Assembly: GCA_910591455.2 (NCBI GenBank)
Contig: OU342824.1
Coordinates: 4,778,583 to 4,842,582 of the forward strand
Origin: Pholis gunnellus
Lineage: Eukaryota; Chordata; Actinopteri; Perciformes; Pholidae
DNA length: 64,000 bases
Reading direction: 5' to 3'
In this document: in pieces, positions 47,068 through 60,130 of the stretch
Layout: every line of letters begins with the position of its first letter
How positions within the stretch are numbered: the stretch's first letter is position 1
Notes under the pieces: generated by a model
Database searches by the model: none
What the model was told of the DNA's origin: nothing
The model's input: only the letters and a program-made list of their open reading frames with translations
Position numbers and translations under genes: made by a program

Positions 47068-47470
47068 CATTTAATACTTGTCTCTGTCAGACATCTTCTG
47101 GTTTCTGTGGCTTCTCGGCATCCCAGAATGAGCCTAGTCTAAATAAATGTCAACTTGCGACCAGGGTTTTAAAAAAAACCCGCAGCAATATACTACAGGA
47201 GAATCGTCCTTGTCAATCACGTCACGCATCCGCCTGCCCCGGGGTTACGAGCGACGACTCTGGTGGGCTTTTCTCCCCCCTCATTGCCTCCCCGTCCCTC
47301 CCTCCCTCCGCCCTCCTGCCATAAACAATGGGGAGGGATGTGGAAGTCCAAAACACACAAATGATCAGGTGCTGAACGTTTACAGCGCTTGTGTCTAACA
47401 GCTCGGCCCATGAGGTCTAGCTGGGTAAAAGCCAAACCGCTCCTTTTTTTTTTTGTAGTTTTATTTTTGT
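46216..47470. repeat. Microsatellite-bearing intergenic DNA
   Basis: (CA)n at 47031-47066 (36 bp). The 121-aa frame at 46603-46968 has no recognised domain. CCCTCC-rich stretch at 47275-47315. Confidence 0.8.
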
Positions 47471-47725
47471 AAGACAGCGTTCAGTCCTTGGCTGATTATT
47501 TTTAAGGCTGGGGGAGTTAAGGCTTCTGTCTGGCTTGTGGTGGAAAGCTGTAATAAAGCTTATACCTTTTACCCCACTGCTGAACCAAAGCGAGACGGGG
47601 TTTGGTGCGTGTTTGTTGTCAGTCTGCTGACGTCTTATTAATTACGTCGCAGCGGGAGCGCCACTTTCATTTTCATTGCATGTTAATTGTCGTTTATTTA
47701 TTCATTACGATCATTTTATGTCAAT
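47471..47725. promoter_or_regulatory. Possible conserved non-coding element
   Basis: ctgacgtcttattaattacg, then cattgcatgttaattgtcg and tttatttattcattacg put a CRE-like half, TAATTA and ATGCAT-like words within 100 bp. No ORF, no simple repeat. Conservation is untested. Confidence 0.22.
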
Positions 47726-48937
47726 GTCACTTTAGAAAAAACGATAAAAGTTCAAATCTTGAGGTGTTGATTCAAACAAGATGTCAAACTGATTCAGAAC
47801 AAATATTTATTCACTGTTAGAATCATTAAAAAGCATGTGTACAAAACACAAGGAAACCCACACAAAGTGCAGACTATTTGCAACTCACATTCGTGCATAA
47901 AAACACCAAAGCGTTAAATTACTACCAGACGCACCAACATTCTGTTTGTGCTCGCCGTGCTCCACAACAACAGTACCTTTGGCAGGAAACCAACCGCTAT
48001 CGGAGGTATTTTGTATTAAATATCTACTCGGCTGATTGAAGAGTGACAGTGGCACCAGCCATGTTGGCCAGCTGACAGAAGACTTATTTTCCTCGTTGAG
48101 CACGCACACAGAAACATTCACTACAATGCACACTTTGAGTCCAGCCATGTCCAAGTTTAGCTGAACCCTGATTAACAGTGTCACTCTAAATCACAGGGTT
48201 GATTTCAGCACTAAACCAGACCTAAGGGCTGATTGGGCAGGCACGGAGAAAATGACTAAAAGAGGGGGGAAGGAGGGGGGGGGGACATGGACAAGTCGAA
48301 TAAAGAAAGTGAAAGGATCGGAGACGAAGCAGCAGCAACTTAAAAAGAGGGATGAGGCAGAGGTAAGGAGAAGAGGTGGGTGAGAGGACAACAATCGGGG
48401 AGAGATCTGTTACATGGGAAATGTTAAAGTAATAAAGACACATAGGGACTTCCTTCAAATCGTCACTTTGCTGTCAGTGAAAAGCAGTTAAACCGAAAAC
48501 ACATTTCTCTGTGAAATATTCCGAAAGCGTCGAAAACATTTACTGCGCAGTAAAGCTTTCAGGACAATAATCGAACTTGACGTTTTTGAATTTAATTAGT
48601 CGGTGTGAGTTTGTAGCAACGGTAGCAGCGAGCGCGGGGAGTGTTTGTCTGTACACATGTTCCTACTTTATTGTGAACTCTGCTGACCGCACTTAAAAAA
48701 CAGAAACGGGCAGCAGTTGGGCCAAAACCAGGACGCCAATAAAAGGGGTCCAGGGAGAGAGAGAGAGAGAGAGAGAGCAGGGTTTATGTGGATTAGCGGT
48801 TTATCGATAGTGTGTAAAGTGATGGTTTGATTCCTGCAGCAGGCCAATGTGGGTCTATCGTCGAGCGATCAAGTGTTTGATGCTAAGAGAAGAGCTACAT
48901 GCTGTGGTTGGTGGTTCAGCACCTCATTTCCCAGAGG
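47726..48937. other. No gene recognised; (GA)n
   Basis: (GA)n at about 48755-48777 and a purine-rich stretch 48265-48285. The 99-aa minus frame at 47885-48184 is unsupported. Confidence 0.45.
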
Positions 48938-49440
48938 CAGTGGTGGATGTTGTACTCATATCTTTAACTTGAATACAAGAAACAATACTACAGTGTAAAG
49001 AATACTTGGTTACGAGTCCATGACCATTTTAAATAAAGTTTAAAAACACACCTTTAGTTATAAGTAAAAGTACAAGAGTACTGGCAACACAATATTTTTA
49101 AACTACCAAATGTAAAAGTATGCATTATGCAGAATTGCTCAATCTAAAACCATATATCTTATATTACTGAATTAGAATTTGTGATGCGTTATTGTATTTT
49201 TGCAATAAGTACTTTAATTTGAATTACTGCTGGGTAATTTAACCTTCGATAATATATTATAAGGTATTGGTTGATTTATACTTTGTATCAATAATCAGAA
49301 TCAGAAACGTAACTAGCAACTAAAGCTATCAAATAATTGAAGTGAAGTAGATATTACTTGCATCCAAAATGTAGTGAAATTAGCATAACATGGAAATACT
49401 CAAGTAGAGTACAAGTAACTCCAAATTGTACCTGAGTGCT
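48938..49440 (+). mobile_element. TIR-bounded teleost repeat (CAGTGGTGGA start), copy b
   Basis: Begins cagtggtggatgttgtactc (48938), continues through ataagtaaaagtacaagag, gcattatgcagaattg and actgctgggtaatttaac, and ends ggaaatactcaagtagagt with aattgtacctgagtgct. This follows the full consensus order I know for this family. The expected right TCCACCACTG terminus is missing, so the 3' end is truncated. Copy a keeps that end but lost the left one. Confidence 0.78.
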
Positions 49441-49539
49441 GCAGTGCTCTTCTCGGGCCATCATGCAATGAATGTTTTTAACTATTGCTCAACATTTGTA
49501 AGGCATAGATAGTCCTCACTTTAGATGAGGTCACACAAA

Positions 49540-49990
49540 ATACTTAACTAACGGCTAGTAATTAACCATGAATTGAAGTATTAATACACGTTTATAAAGC
49601 ATATATTAACATAATCCCTGACCATTAGTGCATATCTAAATCATTATATATTTAAATGCATGAATAATGTACATCTAAATAACATCTTAATCCTTTACTT
49701 ACACTTTATAAATGATGTTATTAATCATCTACATCTCCTTAATAATTGGTTTGTAATATATATAATACTTAATTTACAAATGGGGAATCCATCATTCATA
49801 AAGTATGAAAACACAATCATGAAACACGAGCTTATGAATCAAGAATAAAACATCTATAACTATTGTTATGAATAGCATACTAATGAGTGTTAACGTAGGA
49901 ACAATGCTTTATAAATGATGAACTAAGTGTTTACTCACACTTAACTAATGCTTCATAGTGTGTAGTTATTATAGACATTTATTGGGATTA
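49540..49990. repeat. A/T-rich teleost repeat ('ctttataaatgatg' family)
   Basis: ctttataaatgatg occurs at 49704 and 49907, with related words (tttataaagcat near 49590; taatgcttcatag near 49948). Such staggered 'ataaatgattaa' motifs are typical of a common fish repeat. The 62-aa frame here is incidental. Confidence 0.5.
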
Positions 49991-50692
49991 TTATTAATAA
50001 TGACTATTCAGGTTTATTTTTAGAGCTATTCCAGATGAGAAATATTGCATTTGTGAGTGGCAGGATGCTTTTTTGTTTACCAATATACATACAGGAAACA
50101 CATACTCATTACTCCCATCACTCAACAGTACGTGCTAAAGTGTTGACATGGAGCACCACAGTGGAACATTGACCAGAGACGATACTGACGTCTGTATTCT
50201 CACTTGTTTCAATAAACCAAGAACCTGGCATTTTCTGGTTAAATTGCTGGTGACATTGGGTTGGTTCTTCTGACAATCTCGATCAAAAGTAACAAAATAA
50301 AAAGAGGTTGATAAAGTGGTGTGTTCAGAGATAACAAGAGGAAAGAATGAAAGAAAGAGTAAGAGAAAGTGTTAGAGAGAGAGAGAGAGAGAGGAGGGGG
50401 AGAGAGACCAGAAACAAGTAGGAAACCTCCGGTAAATGTCAGGAGAGCAAACGTGTGACGTCAGTGTGGAAGGTGACACCTCTGGACCAGGGAAAGTTTC
50501 CACTACAAAGACACACACACACATACACGCACACTGGTGTTTGGGTTGCTATGTGTTTGTGTGGCAGTTTGTAGGTGTGTGTGTTGTTTGAAAGGAGGGG
50601 TAGACTTCTGGAAAAGTCATGGTGACTATGTTTGTGGCGCTGGGTGGGTATATAGGTGGTGGCATGGGTGTGTGTGGGGTGGAGCTACTGAA
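49991..50692. other. No gene recognised; (GA)n
   Basis: (GA)n at about 50375-50393, then TG-rich sequence. Confidence 0.5.
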
Positions 50693-50926
50693 TGTGTGTG
50701 TGTGTGTGTGTGTGAGGGTGTGTGAGGGCGTGTGTAAGGGTGTGGCACATAAAAGTGTGTGTTTATGTCCCGGCGGCACGCAGCAGCCGTCCGTGCATAA
50801 ATATGGGCATGTCAATGGAAGGTAATGTGACGGTGATGTCATGGCTATTTTTCCAATAAGTGTGCTTCTGTGTTTATCTGTGTGGGGATTCGTGTGTGTG
50901 TGTGTGTGTGCGTGTGTGTGTGTGTG
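50693..50926. repeat. (TG)n microsatellites
   Basis: TG runs at 50693-50714 and 50892-50926 with imperfect TG-rich sequence around them. They account for the 183-aa minus frame at 50549-51100, which is repeat-encoded (HTHTHT). Confidence 0.95.
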
Positions 50927-53129
50927 CCCTATATGGATTTGCAGCGTCACTTTAACACTCTTGTTTTCCCTTGTTTGTGTATGCGCCTGGACAAACCCAA
51001 CCAGATGATCAATGGGTGCAGGTGACCACAAAGGACTGGAAGACCCTTCCTTAAAGGCACAAGTGAGTAGGTTTTGTCGGTTGTGGTTTGTAAACAACAT
51101 TCAAACTTGGCCCCTCCCCCCTGGCTCAATGAGGAGTTACGGTACTTGCCTTTTGGTGGAAGCCAAACCCAAATGAATTCTGGTTTTGGAACAAGCTTTG
51201 TCCTCTTGGCGCCATATTTGCGTTCTTTCGGGCGCTGTGTCTGCTATTTTTGTAGCTTCCTCCTGGATGTGTGCTTACGTTCTGGAACCTGGTCAAAACT
51301 TTTTTTAAGGTTGATGACCACAAATGTCCCGAACAAAGCAAAATAACAAGATAGGCAGAGGGGCGGGGCTTCTAAAGATACAGGCCCACCTCTCACTTCC
51401 AGTGGTTCGTAATTGATGATTAAGAGGGATTATTTCTGTATTTTTTATGAAAAGTTCAATGATTGTGCCTTTTGTTGACTGCTTTTAAACAGAAAGGCAA
51501 TGTGAACATTCACTTTTGTGTTAAGATTTTCATTTTTCACCACACAAAGAAGGCCGAGTCCTGGTTTCAACTTCATCGCTACTGTTCTCCTAGCATCTGG
51601 AAATCGGTTTGACTATCCTTGTTTTAAGATAAATTAGTTTATACTGCATTAAAAAACTTCATGATTTTAACAAAATCAAACAATAATTAAATTATTGGCA
51701 TACATAAACACTACAGCCATAATGACAACTTACAAGCATGTGCTACTATATCCATGATATCGATATGCACAAACTTTCTGACTCTTCTCATATCACTTTT
51801 CAAACTTTTTAGCTTCAACCTGTTGGACCACAACGCAGACATGATGGTTTCACTTAGGCTCTCATTTTGACCGATCACCTTGTACCAGTAAATGTATCTT
51901 TTTTTTCTACAAACCTGTCCCGAACAAATGTAATCAATATTCACTCACCTTTGTAAAATTGGTGATAGTTTTAAATCATATCTTCCTGCACCATGTCCAA
52001 CCCCAACGTTTTCTTTCAACACACATCACGTTTAAAAAAGAAAATTCAAAAGTCAGATATTGTTTATGTTGTTTTTAGATATTTCTCTTTCCATGTTGTT
52101 TTTTGTAGAGCAACAACTTGTGTCCTGGACCCCGACAGGAACATTCATGTTGACTGAGGCTTGTGTATGCTGTAAAGTCCTCCCCAGCACCACTCAATAG
52201 CCATTTCCAGGCAAGCCAAGAACATTTCTGCTTGCGGACACGCTTCTGCAAAGTTCCGCAAGCTCATAAAACACAAAGACTATTTTAACGTGATACATTT
52301 TGCACATCATATCGCAGCTTTAAGATCCTTTGGTCCAGCTGTGTCCTGAGGGAAGAAAGTGTACTATGACGCTAATTTCGGGGTAGATGTGTGACCCTTC
52401 ATGAGCAGCAGCCACCGTATGCGCGGGGCCTCCTTTGTTGTGCTGGCACGGCACCTCCAATCAGCTGCCTGTAAAGCGGTCAGTAGCGACCGCAGACCCT
52501 GGAGGTACACAGCAATGAGCCCTGTTAAAAATCAACAGATCACCCCGCTGGTTTTGCTCCAGAAAAACACAGTGCTTGCATGTTTTCAAGGCATGTGGTT
52601 GGGGTAAAAGAGGTGGAATTAAAGGCGAGGGTAGAGGAAGAGGATTTAGAGACAGCCATGTTGCATATGAGGTTGCTAATCCACTTTTAAAAGCCAAAGT
52701 TCATTCGTTGTTTGCCACCGCTTTAGAGAAATTCCACATTGTGAGGTCACTGCCTTGGGTTTCTATCGGGCACTCTGGCAGATCATATTTCTCACAGCGT
52801 AAAATTGCGTCTGCCTGCAGCTAATTATTTGTGTAAACCTGAGCAGGCTACTGCTGCCGGGTTTTATAGGATATATTGGTCATTTCAAATGACGTTGAGC
52901 ACAGCAGGGAAACGGCAACGGGCAGTTAAAAAGAGGCTGACACTTTGTGCGCGTGTGTTCGTGATGGCTTGAGGTAAGCTTGAGAGTGATGGCACACAAT
53001 TATTAGGAACTAAAAAACATTGAAAGAAACAAGACTGGCTTACCTTACTAATTCAATATAATTGAATGATATAAATGAAAAAAGCGTATTCCATCACAGC
53101 TCATAACCTGGGGTTCAACATTCTTTTAA
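50927..53129. other. No gene recognised
   Basis: Mixed composition with frames of 60-90 aa and no domains. 51060-51420 (including aggggcggggcttctaaag) may be an unrecognised repeat. Confidence 0.4.
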
Positions 53130-54260
53130 AATATTCCATCCACCTTTGGGCCTTTTAAACCTCTCTTCAACCTCTCCACACTTAATCAGCTTTCTCATAC
53201 CTAGTCAAGCCATACCATGTCTCATTTATTTACACTTCAAATTAAGTTCAAGGTACTTTCATCACTTACACCTTCACTGACACTTCAACTGCTTTCACAA
53301 GTTACATGTCAACTGACACTTGGACTGGTTTTTATTCCTCAACTGCTTTAAGACCTTTTGCTTCAACTGCCATTTTGACTGCTTGTGTTCACAGTACAAG
53401 CGACAAAGTAACAAGCTATAAGTCATTTTCAGTGAAGTGACGTGAAGCTACAAGCTGACGCCAGACACTTGTCACTGCTTGATGGGCACAACGCGCCACA
53501 AGGCTTTGGGAGTAACGCAATACTTTAAACGGTGTTACGTAATTAGGATACAAAGAAAAGGTAGCTGTATTTCATTCGAGTAACAGAAAGAAATTACGTA
53601 AATAGTTAAACCATTCATTCATTCGTTCAATTCCATCCACATACAATGCACCAGGGCTACATTACATCACTTCCAGCTAACTTCACGAAGAGGAATGAGA
53701 GCAAAACAGCATCATTGACATGAGTTACTAACAATGTCTCTGTAAAGGCAGATCATGGAGACATTCAATCATCTAATAACATCATATCACACGCCCCAAT
53801 TGAACGGCCTTCAGTCCTACTTTCTACTTGGAATTCCAACTAATTCTACAGAACTTAACTTGCATTTGTCTTTTGCTCCTCTTCAACTGCTTTCATATTT
53901 TACTCTTCAACTGTTTCCATCTCCTACGGTTTCAAATTCAAGTGAGTTTACCACTTATAAGTCAACTGACATTTTTGCTGCATTAATCTCATCTATTTTA
54001 CAAACATTTCTCCGATCAATGTTTACACTTCAAACCCTTTCAAGTCATCACATTTCAGTCTATACTCTTGAACTGTTACTATTTTTCTTTTAGGACTTCC
54101 ACTTCAACCTACATTTCAATGTATCACCTACACTTGGGCTGACGTTTCAATAGATATTTCAACTTCACTCAGTGGCCTGCACTTAAACAGACACTTCAAC
54201 TCCTTTTAACGCTGTTTCAACTTTTCCAGGATTTGTATTTCGACTACCACTTCAACTACT
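53130..54260. repeat. Degenerate 'acttcaactg' minisatellite
   Basis: Irregularly spaced words cttcaactgctttca, gtcaactgaca, cacttcaac and ctcttcaactg occur in two clusters (53225-53385 and 53865-54260). About 450 bp of unrelated sequence lies between them. The 112-aa plus frame at 53755-54093 is made of this repeat. Confidence 0.55.
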
Positions 54261-56408
54261 AACAAGAAAAATGTACGATCTAGTTTTTGTATTCAAAACC
54301 TATTTGACCACCGTGGGTAAACATAATAAACGTTCATCATTCAAATTGTCCTAAATATAGAAGTTCCACTCTGTGTTAGGATTTTTGCCCAGTACAAGTT
54401 TGTAACTTTGAATCTCTTTTAAAGAATACAATATAAGTTATTTTTATACCATCAATCATGCTGTCAGAGTATGTGTTCCTTCTTCCATATGGTGAATATC
54501 TCATTATAACCGCTTGCATATACTGAAAATATAATATAAAAATGCGTACACATGTAAAATCACATTAGAAGAGGCCTGTGAGAAGCTGGAGGGTTGTTGC
54601 TTTTCAAATTGTGGTTTGGTGCAGAACAGAGGTGAAGTCAGATAGACAGTCTGCAGACCACAGAGTGGTGGTGCTCTGCCAGCCAGACTCGGCCTGTGGC
54701 TCAATCCTGGCATGGGCCTGCATCAGGACTGCAGAGAGACCCGGAGCAGTCACCTTTCATGTTGCTTTCACAGGCTTCGCTCCTACTTGACAGAAAGACA
54801 TTAGCGGTCATTACGGCCGCACCAGAAACTGACACGAAGCGATGGCTGTTTGTGCATTTTACGATCAGTTCATCTCTCCTTCTTTTACTGTAACATGTCA
54901 CTTCACCAGCAGCTGAAAGGGTTGTCGCACGGGTGAGATTTCCATTATGTGCGAGCTCCCTGCCAAAATCAAATGCGCCAGGCGTTGACACGCTGTAAAC
55001 CCAAACATGCACGAGAAACCAGCAGGCACGGGTGTTACTGAAGCTCAGCCAATATGGGAATTATTTTGAAGAACACTGATATGAGCGCTGTTGTGTTGAG
55101 TTGTTAGTATTTAGAACAGACTTCTATGGAAACTCTTTGGATAAATGCTTTCTAAGACAGTAAGTTAAGTCTGGAGACACCGTACCAAACCTCCCACAGC
55201 TGTAATGAACTTTACTCTGACCGACTCTCAGAGTACAAATGTGTTTATTTTAACCATTTACCATGAATCATTGAGCTATTTCAACCCTTTGTCCATAACT
55301 ACAAGTTATTTCCATCATTAATTAGACCTCTCTGCTCACTTGCTAACCAGTGGCGCTCACAAGGCTGGTATAACAGCCGCCGTGATGCAACCACTTTGCG
55401 AGTGGCATATAATAAAACAGGCCTCCATTTGGTGTTTGAGTAGGCTTGTTCCCAGTAAAATATTTGTTTTATTAAAATGAATGTAGGCCTAGCAACACAT
55501 GTATATGCAGGTGCATAACACATTCTAATAGGATCGTTGTGGAGCTCAAGATGTTAACTTTACCGGTATTAGTCTGTGCAGATATTTATGAATTAAGTAT
55601 GTTAGTATGCAATTCCTTAACTTTATTTTCAACTACCCCTATATAACAGTATAATAGATTTCCTGGATTTCAGAAATCTGAAACCATTGCATGGAAATCT
55701 ATGGAGCAGAGCTTTTTAGTTGTCGTACCCTGGTCAGGGCTGGCAGATGCTTCGCTGTGATTGGCCAGTCCGCGTTCAGGGGGCGGGTCTTCTTTGCAGG
55801 GTCAATTGTAAACTTAAGGCCAACAGGATTTGGTGTAAATCCTAGTCTTTTATAGTGTTTTACTAGTGTTTTCCTGGGTGTAACTATGTGTTTGTTGGAC
55901 GCTCAGAGTGTACGCAACACCACACAGCGCATTAGGCAAGCCATTCCTGGGAGGCGAGCCACCTTTGTTGAAAAATACAAAGGGATTAAACAGAAGATGG
56001 ATGAAGACGTTTGAAGCCAAGCCTGCACTTCCTGCAGGAGAGATAATCAGAGCTCCTGCTCCCTAACTACCGAGTGTGTGGGCAGAGCGGGGCCAAAGGC
56101 ACCAGAGGGGAGTGTCTGTAACTAAGAGTCAGATAAGGCAACAGACGGAGCGGTGCAAAAGTTATGGACATTTTTTCCGTAAACCACTTGCATTTGGCCA
56201 AGACCTTTGCACACACAGTCTCACACAGAGCCAGAGCAGTAATACTGTCAACATCAGCACAGTGAGACGGGCAGGATCGCAGCCCTGCCACTGTCTGTCT
56301 GCCACCTTGTCATATAAAATTTTACAACATAACTCCCTGGCACACGCCTGGGGTGTGAATGGATGTTCCTTCACTGTGTGCACAGATGTGTGTGTTTGTA
56401 ATTGGTTA
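54261..56408. other. No gene recognised
   Basis: Overlapping 65-119 aa frames on both strands without domains. 55725-55800 has a GC-rich patch (tgattggccagtccgcg). No strong signals. Confidence 0.4.
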
Positions 56409-56434
56409 TGTGTGTGTGTGTGTGTGTGTGTGTG
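56409..56434. repeat. (TG)n microsatellite
   Basis: 26 bp of TG dinucleotides. Confidence 0.97.
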
Positions 56435-56924
56435 ACAGTGTAACTGAGCTGTTCAGCACAGCTCGGGATGCTGAGCGATGAACAGGCCAGAGGTGCTGAA
56501 GGATGAGGGGTACGCTTCAACTCCCACAGGGTGCCTTTAACTCTCGATCTAAGCTGATGAAATAGATGCACTGTTACATGAAACACAAACTCATGCAGCT
56601 TTAAACTTTAAAACTGTCATTCATCAAAGAGCTGATTAAAGCCTCTAACGTTATTGAAATCAATTCTATTTAAATTCACAGAAAAGCAATAAATTATGTT
56701 ATAATCAGTTAAAGTAATGACAATCAGAAGTTACATTAAAAGCACCATGAAACAAGATGAAAATGACTCTTTCGGGATGATTAATTACAGTGACCTTGAT
56801 GTTAAAAGTAGTAAAATGTGTGCTTTTGTGCTTTCCCTCCAGTCCTCGGCGGGCTGCTGCAGCCTTGTGTACTGAGGAGGCGGAGCCGCTGCCGGGCACC
56901 TTGTCTGAATCACATTCATTATCC
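56435..56924. other. No gene recognised
   Basis: A/T-rich with no identified feature. Confidence 0.45.
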
Positions 56925-56948
56925 CTGCTGCTGCTGCTGCTGCTGCTG
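56925..56948. repeat. (CTG)8 trinucleotide repeat
   Basis: Eight perfect CTG units. In the 83-aa plus frame they read as polycysteine, so it is not a credible coding repeat in that frame. Confidence 0.97.
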
Positions 56949-58997
56949 CCCTAATGTGGCTTTATGGGGAGCGCGTGGCCTCCCACAGGACAAATTAGGC
57001 CGCAGATCGCTACATTCGGGGAATAAAAGTGGCCATTCAAAAAGCAGATTGTTCCAATTTTGTCATTAGTTTTATTGCCAGCCAGAGATTGGACGTCTGA
57101 GTCGGCTTGTCAAAGTTAGTTTGAAAGGTTTTATTCCTGAATTCTATGACACCTTTTTTCTTCTTTTTTTTCCTGAAGTTCATATTTCTTATTTCCCTAT
57201 CTTATATATAATGATGGTGGATATCTCATTATTGTAATTCATAAAATAAATTGCCTATCTTGTTTTCCTTTAATATTTATACTTTAGTTCCTATTCATTA
57301 TATAACATAAAAGGTGCAGCAGGGCTGCATGCACAAACACACACTTACCTCCTCAAGATGGGGGGGGGACACAATCAAACACACACACACACACCCAGTC
57401 TGTCCTAAAGATACACACTATCTAAGGATTACATTCAACTCTTGTACAAATACACAGAAAAAAAAACATAGTGGCGGCAGGCTACCACCAATGAACACTA
57501 ATTGTGTGTGTCGTGCCTCTTATAAAGGAGCAGTTCACCAATTCATGTGGAGCTGTTATTGCGCGGCTCGTGACCCTTGTGAAAATGTTATGGTAGCGAG
57601 GCTTTGGATTAGGTGTCAGCATGGGGGTCTACGGCTACTGGAGGGCAGGAGGGGGTGCCGAGCACCGCTGCTGAATCGACTGAATGGACTGGGAGAGAGT
57701 GAGTTGGAGAGGGTATATGTGGAGTGATGTCCTTTGTCCATCATATACCCCACACTGTGTGCACTTACTGTAATGTTATATAGTATTATATATATAGTGC
57801 TGTATAACTTACTTCATTTAAAATGATTATATTAAGAAGTGATTGAAATAGAGCTGAGGTTTGGTGTCTTGAAGGAATCTTTATAGGAATATAGGATAGT
57901 AAATAAGTACAAATTGAAGTTTAAAAATTCTTACTCTACGTCATTTCAAAAAAGTTTTGATCATTGCTTTTATGTATTTTCTTGAGGAATTTGAGCCTTG
58001 ATGAAGGTCAACATACCGTGTGGTTCAGAGGAGTCAGCAGTCAATGACTATATTAAACAATATATAAACAAAGTCAATATAATAGGTTTGAAAAAAAATA
58101 AATAAAAAATCACTGAGACCACAGTCATAAATTGTGGGTGAAGATGAAGTGGGATGAGAAAAGCAACAACGGTCATGACTGGGTGAAATTGGCTGAAAAG
58201 AGCACAACTGTTCAAACGCGCCACGACTATGAGATGCACTGTTCTGATTTCAGATTTTTTGAAAAGTTTGACCTGCCGATTCCAATTTAAGCCAATTCTG
58301 CTTTTCTTTTCTAAGAACAATAACTAACAGCAAGTCAGCACATTTCTTTCACCACTGGCACCAGAACTATCTGAAAATGATTGAAGTCACTGTAAACAGT
58401 CGAAAACTATCAAATGTATCTTTAAATTATGTATTATAAGCTGCTTAGAGCTACTGGTAGGAAGTTAATGTGTATATATAATATATATTGTATATAGCTG
58501 TGAATGTTTGTCGCCAAAAAACATTACAACAAAAGGCTACATTTGACCACATCATGATAACGTGGTCATTTACCTTCGCCCAATACAAATTTTTGCCTTG
58601 AATGCATCATAATGCAAGTCAATGTAACCTCGGGTAACGTTAGCTGTTAGCTCCGTTATAAGCAGTACCGTGCTGGGGAGAGACCCCTTGCTTTCGTCAC
58701 TGTGATGTCTTTGAGCAGCGTGCATGGGGAATGAATTGAAATATAATAAGTGTCTGCCTAAGTTGTTCCAAATGCCGTCCACTTTAAATTGATTAGTGCA
58801 TCTGGAGCCACACGTAGAATTAAGATTGACAGACTGACAGTAGCAGTGGAAGAACCTTAGTGTCGGGTGTTTTCCTGGAAAGACAACATACTCTTCTAAA
58901 CCATGCACCTTACTGTGTACCAGCAGTGATCATCTGGCCAGTTTCAGTGGCGGCCCTGTCAGCAGTCCACATGGTGGAGATGTGCCGTCAGAAATCT

Positions 58998-59000
<3 letters not shown>
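56949..59000. other. No gene recognised; short repeats
   Basis: Short CA tract (57378-57394), a small G run (57361-57368) and AT-rich stretches (57775-57800, 58470-58500). The 137-aa plus frame at 57314-57727 starts in repeats and has no domain. Confidence 0.45.
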
Positions 59001-59065
<65 letters not shown>

Positions 59066-59070
59066 CCCCC
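59001..59070. repeat. (CT)n tract followed by C8
   Basis: About 62 bp of CT followed by a C run. The homopurine/homopyrimidine mirror repeat can form H-DNA. Repeat-encoded frames (SLSLSL, RERERE) cross it on both strands. Confidence 0.98.
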
Positions 59071-60010
59071 GCCTCTCTGACTGCTGAAAACCCTGGAGGA
59101 AAAGCCTGCGTGGACCAGCCAGACTATCAGACTCCAAGAGCACCGGGACCCCCCCACCCCTCACCATTCCCCGCCCTCCACATGAGTCAAAGAGCCCTTC
59201 TTCTCCATGCCAGCTGACTGCAGGAGGAAAGAGAGTAGAGCAGGGGAGAGGAGAGTGGCCTGGGGAGTGCAGAGGGCTGGTGTGGGGGAGAAGAGTAGTT
59301 GGTGGGGGGGTTATAAACATTGAGTTTTAAGCATCTGGCCCTCGAGCTCACAGGTTGTGTTGTGCATTGACCGATTGCTAATCCCTCTCCTCTGAACAGT
59401 GGTTGTCCAATAATAGCGTAGCAGCCTTAACAAGGTAGAACCCAAAGAGGTGTGCTTGGGATCGTAAAGAGTTCGAAGGGTGTTGTCTTTTTTTTTCTTG
59501 CCTTTCCAAGATTCAAAACACAAGAGAAAAAGTGTATGGAAATGGATTAAAGGGTGTGTTTGCCAGCTCTAGCATGAGCTGCCATCGTTAGCATGCCAAG
59601 CTAACTAGAACTACCCACAGTAGTAACCGAGCGTTACCTTGCGGGCCTTGGAGCATATCTTTGGCTAACTGCATCAGTTTGTGGGGTTACGGGTCACGTT
59701 AAAAAGCTTTCACAACCAGCAAAGCACTTGTTTAGTGTTTCCCCACAGCGTCAAAGCCGGTCCTGGATGCTATCAGAGCTCAGGCTAATATTAGCAACTC
59801 TGTGTTGCTTTTTATTGGATATGGTGACGTTTAGAACCCTAACAACCACAACCAATGCAAGCCGAGATACCATTACATTTGCCAAACGCATGCTAAAACC
59901 CTTTTCTCTTGTAATATTATAAAAGAAAACAGTTTTTTAAGAAACATTTACTTATACTGTTAATATGAACACGACCACGTCTTCTTCTACATGGATAATA
60001 AACTGGTGCC
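59071..60010. other. No gene recognised
   Basis: Includes a 'gttagcatgccaagctaac' segment (about 59589), a word pattern frequent in fish repeats. No exon signals. Confidence 0.4.
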
Positions 60011-60130
60011 ATGCCATTGTTCTGAAACCCCAATAGTCCGAAAAACCTCCCATTGGAGCGAAAGTCCATTTGTGCGACAGACTGTTATCCTGAAAACAAA
60101 TGGATATTATCCCACTGCTCCAAAAATACA
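60011..60130. repeat. Degenerate 'cattggtccgaaa' tandem repeat
   Basis: Related words at 60014 (cattgttctgaaa), 60031 (caatagtccgaaa), 60051 (cattggagcgaaa), 60066 (catttgtgcgaca), 60080 (tgttatcctgaaa) and 60113 (cactgctccaaaa). The period is irregular, about 15-20 bp. A similar string is known to me from fish non-autonomous elements. Confidence 0.5.

Noticed and set aside
50549..51100. 183-aa minus-strand frame, the longest in the window
   Set aside because: Its length comes from TG/CA repeats lacking stops. The composition is H/T/P low complexity.
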